DNA of 64,000 nucleotides from positions 72,261,348 through 72,325,347 of the forward strand of contig OY776129.1 of NCBI GenBank assembly GCA_963675135.1. The letters are read 5' to 3'. The translations under genes and the position numbers were made by a program. The notes beneath the pieces are model-generated. The model ran no database searches, was not told where the DNA came from, and saw only the letters and a list, made by a program, of their open reading frames with translations. The DNA is from Galeopsis tetrahit. Taxonomy: Eukaryota > Streptophyta > Magnoliopsida > Lamiales > Lamiaceae. Below, in pieces: positions 33,192-44,007 of this stretch (the stretch's first letter is position 1; each line of letters begins with the position of its first letter).

Positions 33192-34486
33192 GGGTCCGAC
33201 TATTTACACCTCCATTTGCGTTGAGAACACTCCCCCTCTAGACACACCCCCCCTAAAATCTGATGCACCCCCCTCAAATTGTCATAAATGCCCTTCTCTT
33301 ATATAATTCCAATTACTACTCACACCCCCCCTAAACCCTACTTTCTCCCCCAAATCCTCCATCTTCTTCCTCTTCCATTTCTTCCTCCTCCACCAATTCT
33401 TCTTTCATCTTCTCCCCCACCCCTCACCACCACCGCCGGCGACCTGCTCCTCCACCACCCGTCGCCGGCGACGCCACCCCCTCCCTCCCTCGCCGAATCC
33501 GTCGCCCCCCCCCCCCCCGCCTGTAAAAAAAATAAACAGATCGTGGCCGCGCGCGGCCGCCCCGTCCATCGGCCGCCGCGGCCGTCCCCTCCCTCCCCCC
33601 TCCTCCTCCCTCCCTCCCCCGCCTGTAAAAAAAAAAAAACAGATCGTGGCCGAGCGCGGCCGCCCCGTCCATCGGCCGTCGCGGCCGTCCCCTCCCTCCC
33701 CCCGCCTGTAAAAAAAAAAAAAACAGATCGTGGCCGCGCGCGGCCGCCGCGGCCGTCCCCCCTCCTCCTCCCTCCCTCGCCGAGCCAGTCCCCTCCCTCC
33801 CCCCTCCTTCTCCCATCTCAATTTGTAAAAAAAAAAAAAATTTACAGTAATGCCGCCGCCGCCCCCGACCCCGCCCAACGGTCGCCGCCTCCCCCGACCC
33901 CGCCCAACGGCCGCCGCCCCCGCTCAACGGCCCTCGTCCCCGCTCCCGTCCATCGGCCAAAAATCCAGGTTTGCTTTTTTTTTGTTTTTTTTTTCCTTCT
34001 TTTTCTTACCTTTCGACCACTTTAGGTCGATCCAAATACACTCCGTCGACAACAGGGTGTCGACGAGTGTATTTTTGGTCGACCTAAAGTTGTCGACGAG
34101 TTTTTAAATTTTTTTTTTTTTCGATCAACAAATGTCGAGCATATACAATCTTGTCGACAAACCAGTGTCGACGGGAGTGAATATGGTCGACACTGGTTTG
34201 TCGAAATCTAAAAAAAAAAGTTGAAATTTTTTAAGTTGAATTTTTTTTGTTTGGGGAGAAATTTTGTTGTTTGGGGAGAAATTTTGGTGTTTGGTGTTTT
34301 TGGTGTTTGGTGGTGGGTGGCGACGGTGGCGGCGGAGGATGGATAAAACTTAGGTTTAAAGGTGGGGTGCATTTATTAGTTTAATATGACTTAAATGGTA
34401 TTTTTGGTTTTTTACTTCATTATTTTATTATTAAATTCATAGGGGGAGTGTTCTCAACGCAAATGGAGGTGTAAATAGTCGGACCC
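33192..34486. mobile_element. Mutator-like MITE, family A, copy 1
   Basis: About 45-bp terminal inverted repeats: left GGGTCCGACTATTTACACCT and on to CAACGC/GAGAACACTCCCCC, right the reverse complement ending CGGACCC. The 9-bp duplication TTTTATTGG flanks both sides (33183-33191, 34487-34495), as expected of Mutator-like elements. The interior has a GC-rich minisatellite and GTCGAC hairpins and no transposase. Confidence 0.9.
33490..33830. repeat. GC-rich minisatellite in the MITE
   Basis: A unit consisting of CCGCCTGTAAAAAA, then ACAGATCGTGGCCG, then GCGGCCGCC...CCATCGGCCG and CCCTCCCTCCC recurs at about 33520, 33620 and 33703 with uneven spacing. Long Pro/Arg-rich open frames here are by-products of the composition. 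Confidence 0.8.
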
Positions 34487-34522
34487 TTTTATTGGATCTG
34501 GGTTTGGCCCTAATTTGGTTCA

Positions 34523-35657
34523 GGGTCTGACTATTTACACCTCCATTTCGGTTTAGAACACTCCCCCTTTTAGTTTAATAATATAATAATAATGTAAAAA
34601 ACCAAAAATACCCTTGAAGTCATATTACATTTACTAAATGCACCCCTCATTCAACTTTAAACTCTTAACCTAATTTTTACCCAACACCACCGCCGCTGCC
34701 GCCGTTTCCGCCACAATCATCATCACCATCAAAAGACAAACAAAAAAAAATTTAGGATCTTAGAAAATTTCCAATTTTTTTTTCAAATTTTCGACGAACT
34801 AGTGTCGACCATTTTCGCTCTCGTCGACACTGGTTTGTCGAAAACTTAAAAAAAAAAATTATTTTTTTCAACCTTTGTAGATCGACCAAAATACACTCTC
34901 GTCGACAACAATTTGTCGACGAGAGTATATATTATCGATCTACAAAGGTCGAAAACAATTTAATTTTTTTTCTTAAAAAAAAACACAACAGTTGGCCGAC
35001 CATGTGCATTCTCGTCGACAACAATTTGTCGACGAGAATGCAAAGCGTCGACCCTGGTGTGTCGGTGTGTCAAGAATAGAAAAAAAAAACCTTACCTTTG
35101 CAGCAGAAGGCAGCAGGAGAAAAAGGAAACAAAAAAAATCAAAGAAAATGAGAAAAAAAAAGCAAAAAACCCTAAATCTAAAATTCAAACCTGAGGAGAG
35201 ACGAGAGACGGCCGACAAATCGGAGTGGGGCGGCCGGATTCTGGGCGTGGGCAGGGATGACGGGTGGAGGGTGAGGGGGGTGGGTGGGCTGGGGTGGGGT
35301 GGGGGAGTTGATTTTTTTTTTTTTTTTGCTGTTGTGCGCAGCTGTTGAGGGAGGTGGGGGATGGAGGGGAGGGCGGCGACGGTAGAGAAGGGGCGACAGC
35401 AGCAGCTGCGAGAAAGAGAGGGAGGGGAGGAAAAAAAAGAGGGGAAGAGGAAGAGACGATGGAGAGAGAAGGAAGAGGAAGAAGAAGGTGGAAAATTAGG
35501 GGGTGTGTTTAATAAATTAGGTGTAAATGTATTTTTGAGATAAAAGGGTATTTAAGACAATTCAAGAGTGGGTGCATCCAACCTGACAAATTTTAGGGGG
35601 AGTGCATCAATTGGGGGAGTGTTCTAAACTGAAATGGAGGTGTAAATAGTCGGACCC
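34523..35657. mobile_element. Mutator-like MITE, family A, copy 2
   Basis: The terminal repeats GGGTCTGACTATTTACACCT (left) and TAAATAGTCGGACCC (right) are flanked by the 9-bp duplication TTTGGTTCA (34514-34522, 35658-35666). The copy starts only 36 bases after copy 1 ends. The interior has GTCGAC hairpins (34795-35065) and purine-rich DNA. Non-coding. Confidence 0.9.
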
Positions 35658-37639
35658 TTTGGTTCATCGAACCATCAAGGCCCAGCATATATACCCCTCT
35701 AGCTTTGTTAAGTATACTCCCTCAATTTATTTACCCCTTCAATGTGGCTAATGTTAGATGTACTCCATCTCCCTCAAATTACCCAAAATCCCCTTATTCA
35801 TCTTTTTCCTTATTTCCTTCTTTCTACTTTCTCAATTTTTAAAAAACTAAAAATTACCTTTTCTTCCCTTCCACCAAACCGTCGTCCCGTCCCTGCCCAA
35901 CCTCCTCCTCCCTCTACCGAGTGTCGCCACCTCGCTCTTTTTTTTCTATTTTTTTTCCTTTTATGCAACAACCCCGCTGATCCATCGTCCCCAACCCTAT
36001 GCACGGCCCCAGGCGCCACCCCCCACCCCTTTGCACGTCCTCTTTTTCTTTTCTTTTTTTTTTATTTCTACGTCGGCGGTGCCGCCTCTCCTCCTCCCCC
36101 ACTGTTGATTCAGTTGTAGATTGCGCAGGATTTCATGTGTTTTAGTGATAAACATTGATTGTTTTGCATGCATTTTCACACTGATATGCTTAAAACGTCG
36201 GAGAAAGGTGTTTGAGTTCGTTTTGTAGGAAGGCGTAGTGAATTAGACGTTAAATCGCAAGAAACAAGTGACCAATCATCATTGGCACTCACATCAGGTG
36301 AAATACGATGAAGAGAGTGTCGATATGCAATCGAGTTAGTCGGAGGTCGGAATTGGAAAATATGCACCAAACAAACTCAAGGGTGAAACTCGGTCGAGTG
36401 TGCAGTGTCGGCCGAGCAAAAACATTGGCCTGAAACTGGAACAACCAGACCACGTCCGAGTAAACCTAATCTCCAATTTCCGGGGGGGGGGGGGGGGGGT
36501 TGCCCATTTTCGAGGGGCCTAAGTGCAAATTCCGTCCAAGACTTATTTACCAACTATAAATAGAGCTCGTTAGAGTTATATTAAGGAGTTCTCTTCTTTC
36601 ACAAGCTATTCTCACACAGTTTCACATAGTTGTAGATGTTCTTCACATTTTAGTTTAATTTCTTCATTAGATTAGATAGAATAGTGGTTTTTACTTCAAA
36701 TCAAGTTACGATTATCGTCGGGCATTGTCTAATACATCGTTTTGTAGCTACAATTCCATGATCAATGTGATATTGCTTTTATTTGCATATCAATTTGGTA
36801 ATTTCTTAAATTCTTCAATTTCTTACTATTTTGTTATGAGTTTGATGTTTAATTTTGTTGTAGCCATGAATTTCTCTTCTAAAACCATGGGCTAAGTTCT
36901 CATTGTCTTGGGTGTGTATGTTTTGATGGGTGTTTAGTGTAATTATGGATTAATTGCATGATTAGCTTAGATTTTGGATGTTTGTGTTTTTAGTGTTGTG
37001 ATTTTCATGATTCAATTGATTAATTCACCCTATTAGCTAGCATTGTTGGTTATGTTGATTACAACGAGGGTTGGGTTGCATGATTAAGAGTGTGGGTGTG
37101 AGCTTTGATTAGTTAATTCAAATTTAAATAGTAATTGGCTTAACCGAGAGAGAGTTGATTGCTCAGATCGACAACACTAGACACTAATCGAATATAGGTC
37201 GTCTAGGAGATTGGTGAGAGGGCGTCTCATAAGCATTAGTAACCGTGTTGAAAGTGCTTATGAGACACTATCTTATGAGCTTACACTACAAAAAACCATC
37301 CATATGGAGAGGGTTTTGGCGAGGGAAAAGCCCTCGCTAAACGATTTGGCGAGGGCATAGGCGAGGGGCAGTCGCCGTCGCCTAAGTGCTCCTCGCTAAT
37401 TTATTGGCGAGGGCACCCTCGCCAAATCCCGAGGGCAGAATCGCACTCGCGAATTGGCGAGGGCATACCCACTCGCGAAATGGCGAGGGCGCGTGCCGTC
37501 GCCCATTAGCGAGAGTGTGTCCCGTCGCCCAGTCGCGAGAGTCATAACCCTCGCCAATTCCCGAGGGCAAAGACCGTCGCCTTTTCCCGAGAGCGAGGCC
37601 CCTCGCCAATTAGCTGTATTTAAAAAAAAAAAAACAGAC

Positions 37640-37800
37640 CTGGGTTTCGAACCCAGGTCTCTAAGGCTGCCCCTCACCACCAGGCCACCCTTTATTGTAT
37701 TTATTTGGCACTGGGCGCGCGCATGGGGGGTCGAACTCGCGACCTCCCTGATTCTGAAGAGTTTATGCGCCCCCCGTGTGCCAATTAGGCTAGGAGCTTT
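37640..37800 (-). other. Two tRNA-like (pol III promoter-like) modules in CACTA-1
   Basis: On the minus strand, one module (about 37795-37725) has an A-box-like TAGCCTAATTGGC and a B-box-like GCGAGTTCGACCC. A second (about 37692-37645) has TGGCCTGGTGGTGAG and GGGTTCGAAACCC followed by poly(T). Both recur at the matching place in CACTA-2 (46020-46200), so they predate the split of the copies. Neither looks able to fold into a complete tRNA. Confidence 0.45.
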
Positions 37801-38458
37801 AGTCGTAATATTTCAAATGCATTATATATTTATCCCTTTTAATTTCTGTTTTTATTCTTTAACTCAATTAATTTAATAAATTACCAACTATATGTTATTA
37901 AGTCAATTAATTATATTAGCTCAATACTTAATTAATTTAACAAACCCCTCATTACTAAATTTAATAACTTACACTTATATATATATGTATTAATTAACTC
38001 AATTTATTTAACAAATCCCTTCATTAATACTAAATTTAATAATTTATACTTATGTATGTATTAACTCAAATTTATTCTTTTATTATTAATTAAGTCAATT
38101 AATTGAATAGATTACTAACTCAATTAATTTATATATTAGCTCAATACTTAATTAATTTAACAAAAGCCCTTCATTACTAAATTTAATAACTTATTAACTC
38201 AATTACCAACTATATGTTATTAACTCAATTTATTTAATAAATTACCAACTATATGCTATTAACTCAATTCATTTATATATTAGATCAATACTTAATTAAT
38301 CACACACAAGCAATATATATGAATTAAAACCATATAAAATAAAACATTGTCTCGTACGTTCACTTCAATTCAAGTACACAACATAAAAAAAAAAAATCCC
38401 AAACAACGTCATCAATTTTTTAAAATCCAACAAGACAACATAACTTAAAATGTATCAA

Positions 38459-40172
38459 TCATCGACCATCCTCAGCAGCGTCATCATCATCATCATCATC
38501 CCCGTTCCCGTTACCCGACCCCCTTCTGAACCGTCTCATCATTGATGCCATCTGAGCAGCAAACTCTTGACGTAAGCGCTCCTCCGTCTGAGTGACTGAT
38601 TGCTGCAGTTCTTCACGTATGAGACGCTCTCTCTCTTCACTAGCCCTTCGCTCTTCCAAAAGAGCATTGTCGATGTTGGCCTGGCTAAATCGTCCAAACG
38701 TCGTACCGGAAGATGTCTCACCAGGACCATAAGTGACCCGTCTGTTCTTTCCTAGTTGGCCAAGACCCTTCACGCGTCCGTGAGATCTTCCAACTTTCTT
38801 CACGTACAACTCAGACATTTCCGGCGAGGGTGGGGTCCAGGTACTGGAACCATCATCTGAAGGATCATGATCAGATGACGGCTGGGTAAGATGTGACAAT
38901 TCCTCTTGAACCTGGTCCTATATATGTGCATATGTAAAATTTGGTTAATATACATGTCAATACAATTAAATATTATATTTAATATAATATATGTATACAC
39001 TTACCAGAATATCACCCATATACCCGTATGTGTACGTTCCGTTATTGTAACGGTGGTAATATTCGATAATCTCCCAGTCGTAAGCTGGTCGTCCCGTCCT
39101 CTCCTCCTATATTTTGAAGAACATAAAATTAAATTAATTAAAATGAACTCAAATTAATTACTTATATAATTGAACATAAATACTTACAATCCGTCTGGCC
39201 ACCTCGGCTGCCCCACGAGATCCCCCTTTATGTCTAGCAAAACCGGTACCCGGGCCTCCAGGCTCTGATAGTCGGTTCTTCCGACACTGCTCGCTCTTCT
39301 TAATTGTGTCCGGATGATTCCAGTGGCGAACCAAGGACTCCCAGACATCGTTGTTCCACGTCGGCCTCTTCTTATCCGTCTCCCACAATCCCTTGTAGTG
39401 GTTCAACATGTCACTGTATCGATTTGTTGCTCTCTCAAGAAAGAGCATGTACACTAATGCAGTGTCAACAGTCTCTGGATCCCACGTAACCTCATTCTGC
39501 CCAAAAAAACATTGAGTATGATAACAAAATGTGATGAATTAATAGATATGTTACACATCATTAAATTATATTAAATTATACCTGGAATGTATCCCACCAC
39601 CGTTGAAGCATAGCTGGGGATATCAAGGCGAATGTGTGTGCGCTAACCTCCATATTCCGGTACATGATATGTCTGATGGTGGTCGAGAGTAGACCCGAAG
39701 GCATCATCCTGTTGTTACACATAATTAATTTGAAAATGAATAATTATGTAATTCATTATAATGAAAATTATAAGATATGTAATACTTACGCTCCACGATA
39801 GATCGTAAGACGAATACGACTCTCGTGTGCATCTGGCGCCTGGCTGGCCTCTGTCTCGACAGACGCACGTCCGACTGGGTCCGATAACGGTGGATCCTCC
39901 TGCGCTGGATACATGGGGGGCATCTGGGGAACCTGTGTGTAGTACGGATAGGGGGTCGATCCCTGCATCTGGGGCATCTGGATGATCTCAGTCATATCCG
40001 GCAAATAGAAACCCGGATGATGTGGTATAGGTACAGGCGGCGTCTCACCTCTACCTCTACCTCTACCACCCGAATCCTGCCCAGTACCAGAACCCTGACC
40101 ACCAGAACGCTGTCCATGACCACCAGAACCATGTCCACCAGAACGCTGTCCATGACCCCCATATCCACTCAT
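38459..40172 (-). CDS. TNPA-like protein (Transposase_24-type) of CACTA-1
   Basis: Five probable exons on the minus strand with GT-AG borders: about 40172-39790, 39710-39592, 39495-39187, 39108-39004, 38921-38459. Exon 1 is Gly/Ser-rich (MSGYGGHGQRSGG). Exon 3 has MYMLFLERATNRYSDMLNHY and KKSEQCRKNRLSEPGGPGTG, resembling the 'plant transposase Ptta/En/Spm' domain. The last exon has an amphipathic helix (EERRASEERERLIREEL) and a poly-Asp stretch. TNPA-type proteins bind the subterminal repeats. Exon borders were found by eye and the phases were not all checked. Confidence 0.6.
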
Positions 40173-40335
40173 CTGTAAAAATAAATATTAAAATATAACA
40201 ATTAATAAATTAACATTCTTGATATAATTAATAACATCTATGAACACTCAAACTGAATCATAAACATGCATTAAGAACACTGAAACCGAGTCATAATCAA
40301 CATTCTTTATATAATATAACATATACATGAACACT

Positions 40336-43300
40336 CTAGTAATATTCTTCTTCATCATCTTCTTCATCTTCATCCTCATCTTCTTGTTCTTCTTCTTCTT
40401 CTTCTTCTTCTTCTGCTTCTTCGTCTCCGGCTACGTCCATCAATGTACCGGTGGTATCAGTTAATATAACAGGATCATCATCTACTTGTACAATCATTTG
40501 ATGTTCTATGCTTTCCTCTTGGAACGCGGGAACATCTGCTTCATCGTCAGTAGTGGATGACTGTTGTGCGTCCAAGAAGGATCTCGGCTTGATTTTGCAT
40601 ACAGTTATCCAATCAGTACGGGGTCCAGGGTACGAACAATAGTAGACTTGAGTGGCTTGACTTGCTAGTACGAATGGATCGTACCGACCGTATCGTCGCC
40701 TCTGATGAATATCCACAAGCTTGTAGTTAGGATCAATTTTTGTACCACTGGCTGAGTTATCAAACCACTGACACTTGAACAAAACCACTTTCTTCTCGTG
40801 GTACCCCTGGTAGTCCAATTCGACTACTTCCTCGAGATTCCCGTAGAAATCCTCTTCATCTGCATCATAGTTTTTTCCCTTGATACAAACCCCACTGTTT
40901 GATGTTGCTCTAGATGCACCATAAGCCATAGTGTGAAATTTGTACCCGTTCACGTAATACCCTGAGTACGTAACTACGTGACCAGACGGACCTACAGAAA
41001 GATCGCAAATAAACTTGTTCTCCACGGGATTTATCTTCACTTATATAAGTCGACTCTATGTGAGATTTACGTTATTGCTATTAAATATATATATATATAT
41101 ATTTGTATAAAATATGACTTACAATTTCTTCAAACCACGAAGCAAATTCATTTTGTAGCCTATTGTCCGATGCAGCAGCCGAGAGATTTGGTTCAACAAC
41201 TTGAAGTTGATGCATGAATAGCCTACATACGTATTTTGATTAATAAGACATCTCAAAACTAACCAATATATATATATATTTATACTATGGCCAGATTCAC
41301 TTACTGAACATACGACTGCACCTCATCACAATTCAACAACACGTACGTATGAGCAACTTTTTTCTCCTCATCCAAAATCCATCCCTTCTTTGGTTTCCCA
41401 AATCGCTTGCCAGGCGCCTTAAATATGGAAAGTGTACCATCCACATACTGTTGTACATCTCCACTACCATCGTAATTACGAGGTAAATTGTGTATCCTCG
41501 TCATAACATGATCCTCAAAGTAATGAGAACAAAACATTGACGCCTCTCTGGTTAAATATGCATTTGCAATCGAAGCTTCAACACGTGCTTTGTTACCCAC
41601 ACTCAATTTCAAGGTGCGAAGATACCTATAATTAGAATTCAAGGATCGTGATTAAGATAATAAAAACATTGAATATGATCATTATATCTTAAAATTCCTT
41701 AAAATACCTCTCGAATGGATACATCCATCTGTATTGAACTGGACCATTAACTTTTGCTTCATATGCAAGGTGCACAGGTAGATGTTCCATGGAGTTGAAG
41801 AAGCTGGGTGGAAAGATACGTTCCAACTTGCACAATATTACTGGGATATCCGTTTCCAACCGAGTCATGTTGTCAACTGTTATGGTCGTAGAAGTTAAGT
41901 CCTTAAAAAAAGACTAAGCTCAGTGATTGCTTTCCACACATGAGTCTCCAGAATATTACGAAAAGCAATCGGTAGTAGTCTCTGCATAAACACGTGACAA
42001 TCATGACTCTTCATTCCATACAATTTCAACTTCGTCCAGTCAATACATCGAGACATGTTAGACACATAATCATCGGGAAACTTCAACCCACTTATCCACT
42101 TACAAATAACATCTTTTTCATTCTTATCAAGCGCATAACAAGCCTTGGGATACTTGTTTGTACGTGGACATTTCTTGAGAGAGGGACGACGACAATATTC
42201 ATTCAACTCATCTCTTGATTTTGATGTGTCCTTTGTTTTCCCCTCCACATTCATCACTGTGTTGAACACGTTATCGAACACATTTTTCTCAATGTGCATC
42301 ACGTCCAAATTGTGTCGAACTAACAAAGTACTCCAATAAGGCAAATCCCAAAAAATGCTTTTTTTCTTCCACCCTCCGTCAATTTTTTTGTTGTGTGCCT
42401 CAGCACCTTCCTCTGTAACCTTTCTAAGTCCCAAATGATCAATTTCGTATAGGAGACTCGCACCTGTTCGGATAGGTGGCGGATCATCTGTGACTGCTAC
42501 TCCAGCCCTGAATGCCGTCTTGTTCTTTCGCCATGTATGATTAGGTGGTAAGAACTTTCGGTGGTTATCGAACCACGATTGCTTTCGACTGAGCCTCAAA
42601 GTGAATGCATCGGTGTACTCCCCACAATACGGACAAGCAAGCTTTCCAGCTTTACTCCAACCAGACAACATTGAGTACGCTGGAAAGTCGCTAATGGTCC
42701 AAATCAGTGCAGCTCTCATCAAAAAGTTTTGCTTCCTAGAGACGTCGTACGTTTGCACCCCATATTCCCATAAAAATTTCAAATCAGCTATCAGAGGTTG
42801 TAAAAACACATCAAGCTTGTCCTTCGGACTTTTTGGCCCGGGCACAAGAATCGAAAGAAACATGAATTGATCTTTCATGCATAACCACGGGGGTAGATTG
42901 TACGGAGTAAGAATAACTGGCCATGACGAATATTGCTTCCCCGTCATTTCGAACGGTGCAAAACCGTCTGTGCTCAAGCCCAACCTAACATTCCTAATTT
43001 CAGCTGCAAAATCAGGATACGAACGGTCCAAATGTTTCCAAGCCAACGAGTCTGTAGGGTGACGCATAACACCAGAGTCATCAGAACTGCACGAGGCATG
43101 CCATGTCATATCTTTCGCAGTGGCCTGGACATGTACAATCTTTGCAAACGAGAAATTATGGGAAAGTAGAACATCTCCTTAACCGGACGTTTCTTTTTCA
43201 ACCGACCATCTGCATCAACCCTACTCGGCTTATACCGTGGTCCACCACAAATCTTACAGAACTCTAGTTCGTTGTCTGCACCCCAAAATAACATGCAGTT

Positions 43301-44007
43301 CTGTGCACAACAATGAATCCTTTCTACCGGAAGACCCATCCACTCATCAAGTGTTTGGTGTCGTTAAATTTCTTGGGAACCTTATTTTCTGAAGGACAAA
43401 TCTCACGAATCAACTCAACGACTTGATTGTATCCCCTTTCAGACAATCTGTTTTCGGTTTTAATATTCAACAATCTAGAATTGAACGACAACTGCGAATG
43501 ATATTCACAACCGGGATACGAGTCTTGGTCCGCTGCACGAAGCATGTCGTAGAACTGTGACGCATTCTCGTTAGGGGGTTCTTCATTATGTGCCTCCTCT
43601 TCCGCGTTGATTCCAAAATCAATGTTTGGGTCACCCATTAATTCTTCTACCATAGTGTGGTACGAGCTAGGTCCAATAGGGTCAACTTCATTTGAAGTTG
43701 ACGCAAATTCACTAGTGTTTTGAAATGGACGTGGACCCCAACTCTCTTCACCGTGATAAATCCAATTATAATAATTTCGTGTAAACCCATTTCGATATAA
43801 ATGAGACTTCACTTCATTAGGATCTCTATAAGTCTCATTTCGACATCTAGCTTTCGAGCAAGGACACCTAATTTTTCCTTCCCAAATCGAATTCGGATTA
43901 CTAGTGGCAGCTTCAATAAATCCATTCACACCACTAATAAATTCGGGGCTCATAATCCCATTGACCAATCTTGGCCTATACATCCAACTACGACTTGAAT
44001 AATTCAT
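40336..44007 (-). pseudogene. TNPD-like transposase of CACTA-1, frame broken
   Basis: Domains in order from 44007: transposase-associated (PF13963-like, with CPCSKARCRNETYRD), Transposase_21/Tnp2 (RNVRLGLSTDGFAPF ... NLDVMHIEKNVFDNV), DUF4218-like (ASIANAYLTREASMFCSHYF), and DUF4216-like at 40450-41040 (VVLFKCQWFDN, ATQVYYCSYPGPRTDW), ending in an acidic Glu/Asp tail. Compared with CACTA-2 it lacks single bases near 43340, 43130 and 41910, giving three frameshifts. TNPD is the catalytic transposase of En/Spm elements. The sequence is otherwise well preserved, so inactivation is recent. Confidence 0.85.

Noticed and set aside
33288..34025. Long Pro/Arg-rich open frames as genes
   Set aside because: They lie inside a non-coding Mutator-like MITE, on both strands at once, and follow from GC-rich minisatellite composition and poly(A) runs giving Lys/Phe.
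37725..37795. Functional tRNA gene
   Set aside because: A- and B-box-like words are present, but no complete acceptor and anticodon arms could be drawn. A SINE or tRNA fossil is more likely.
40336..41040. Separate host gene with acidic tail
   Set aside because: The DUF4216-like sequence and its position match the 3' exons of a CACTA transposase, so it belongs to the element.
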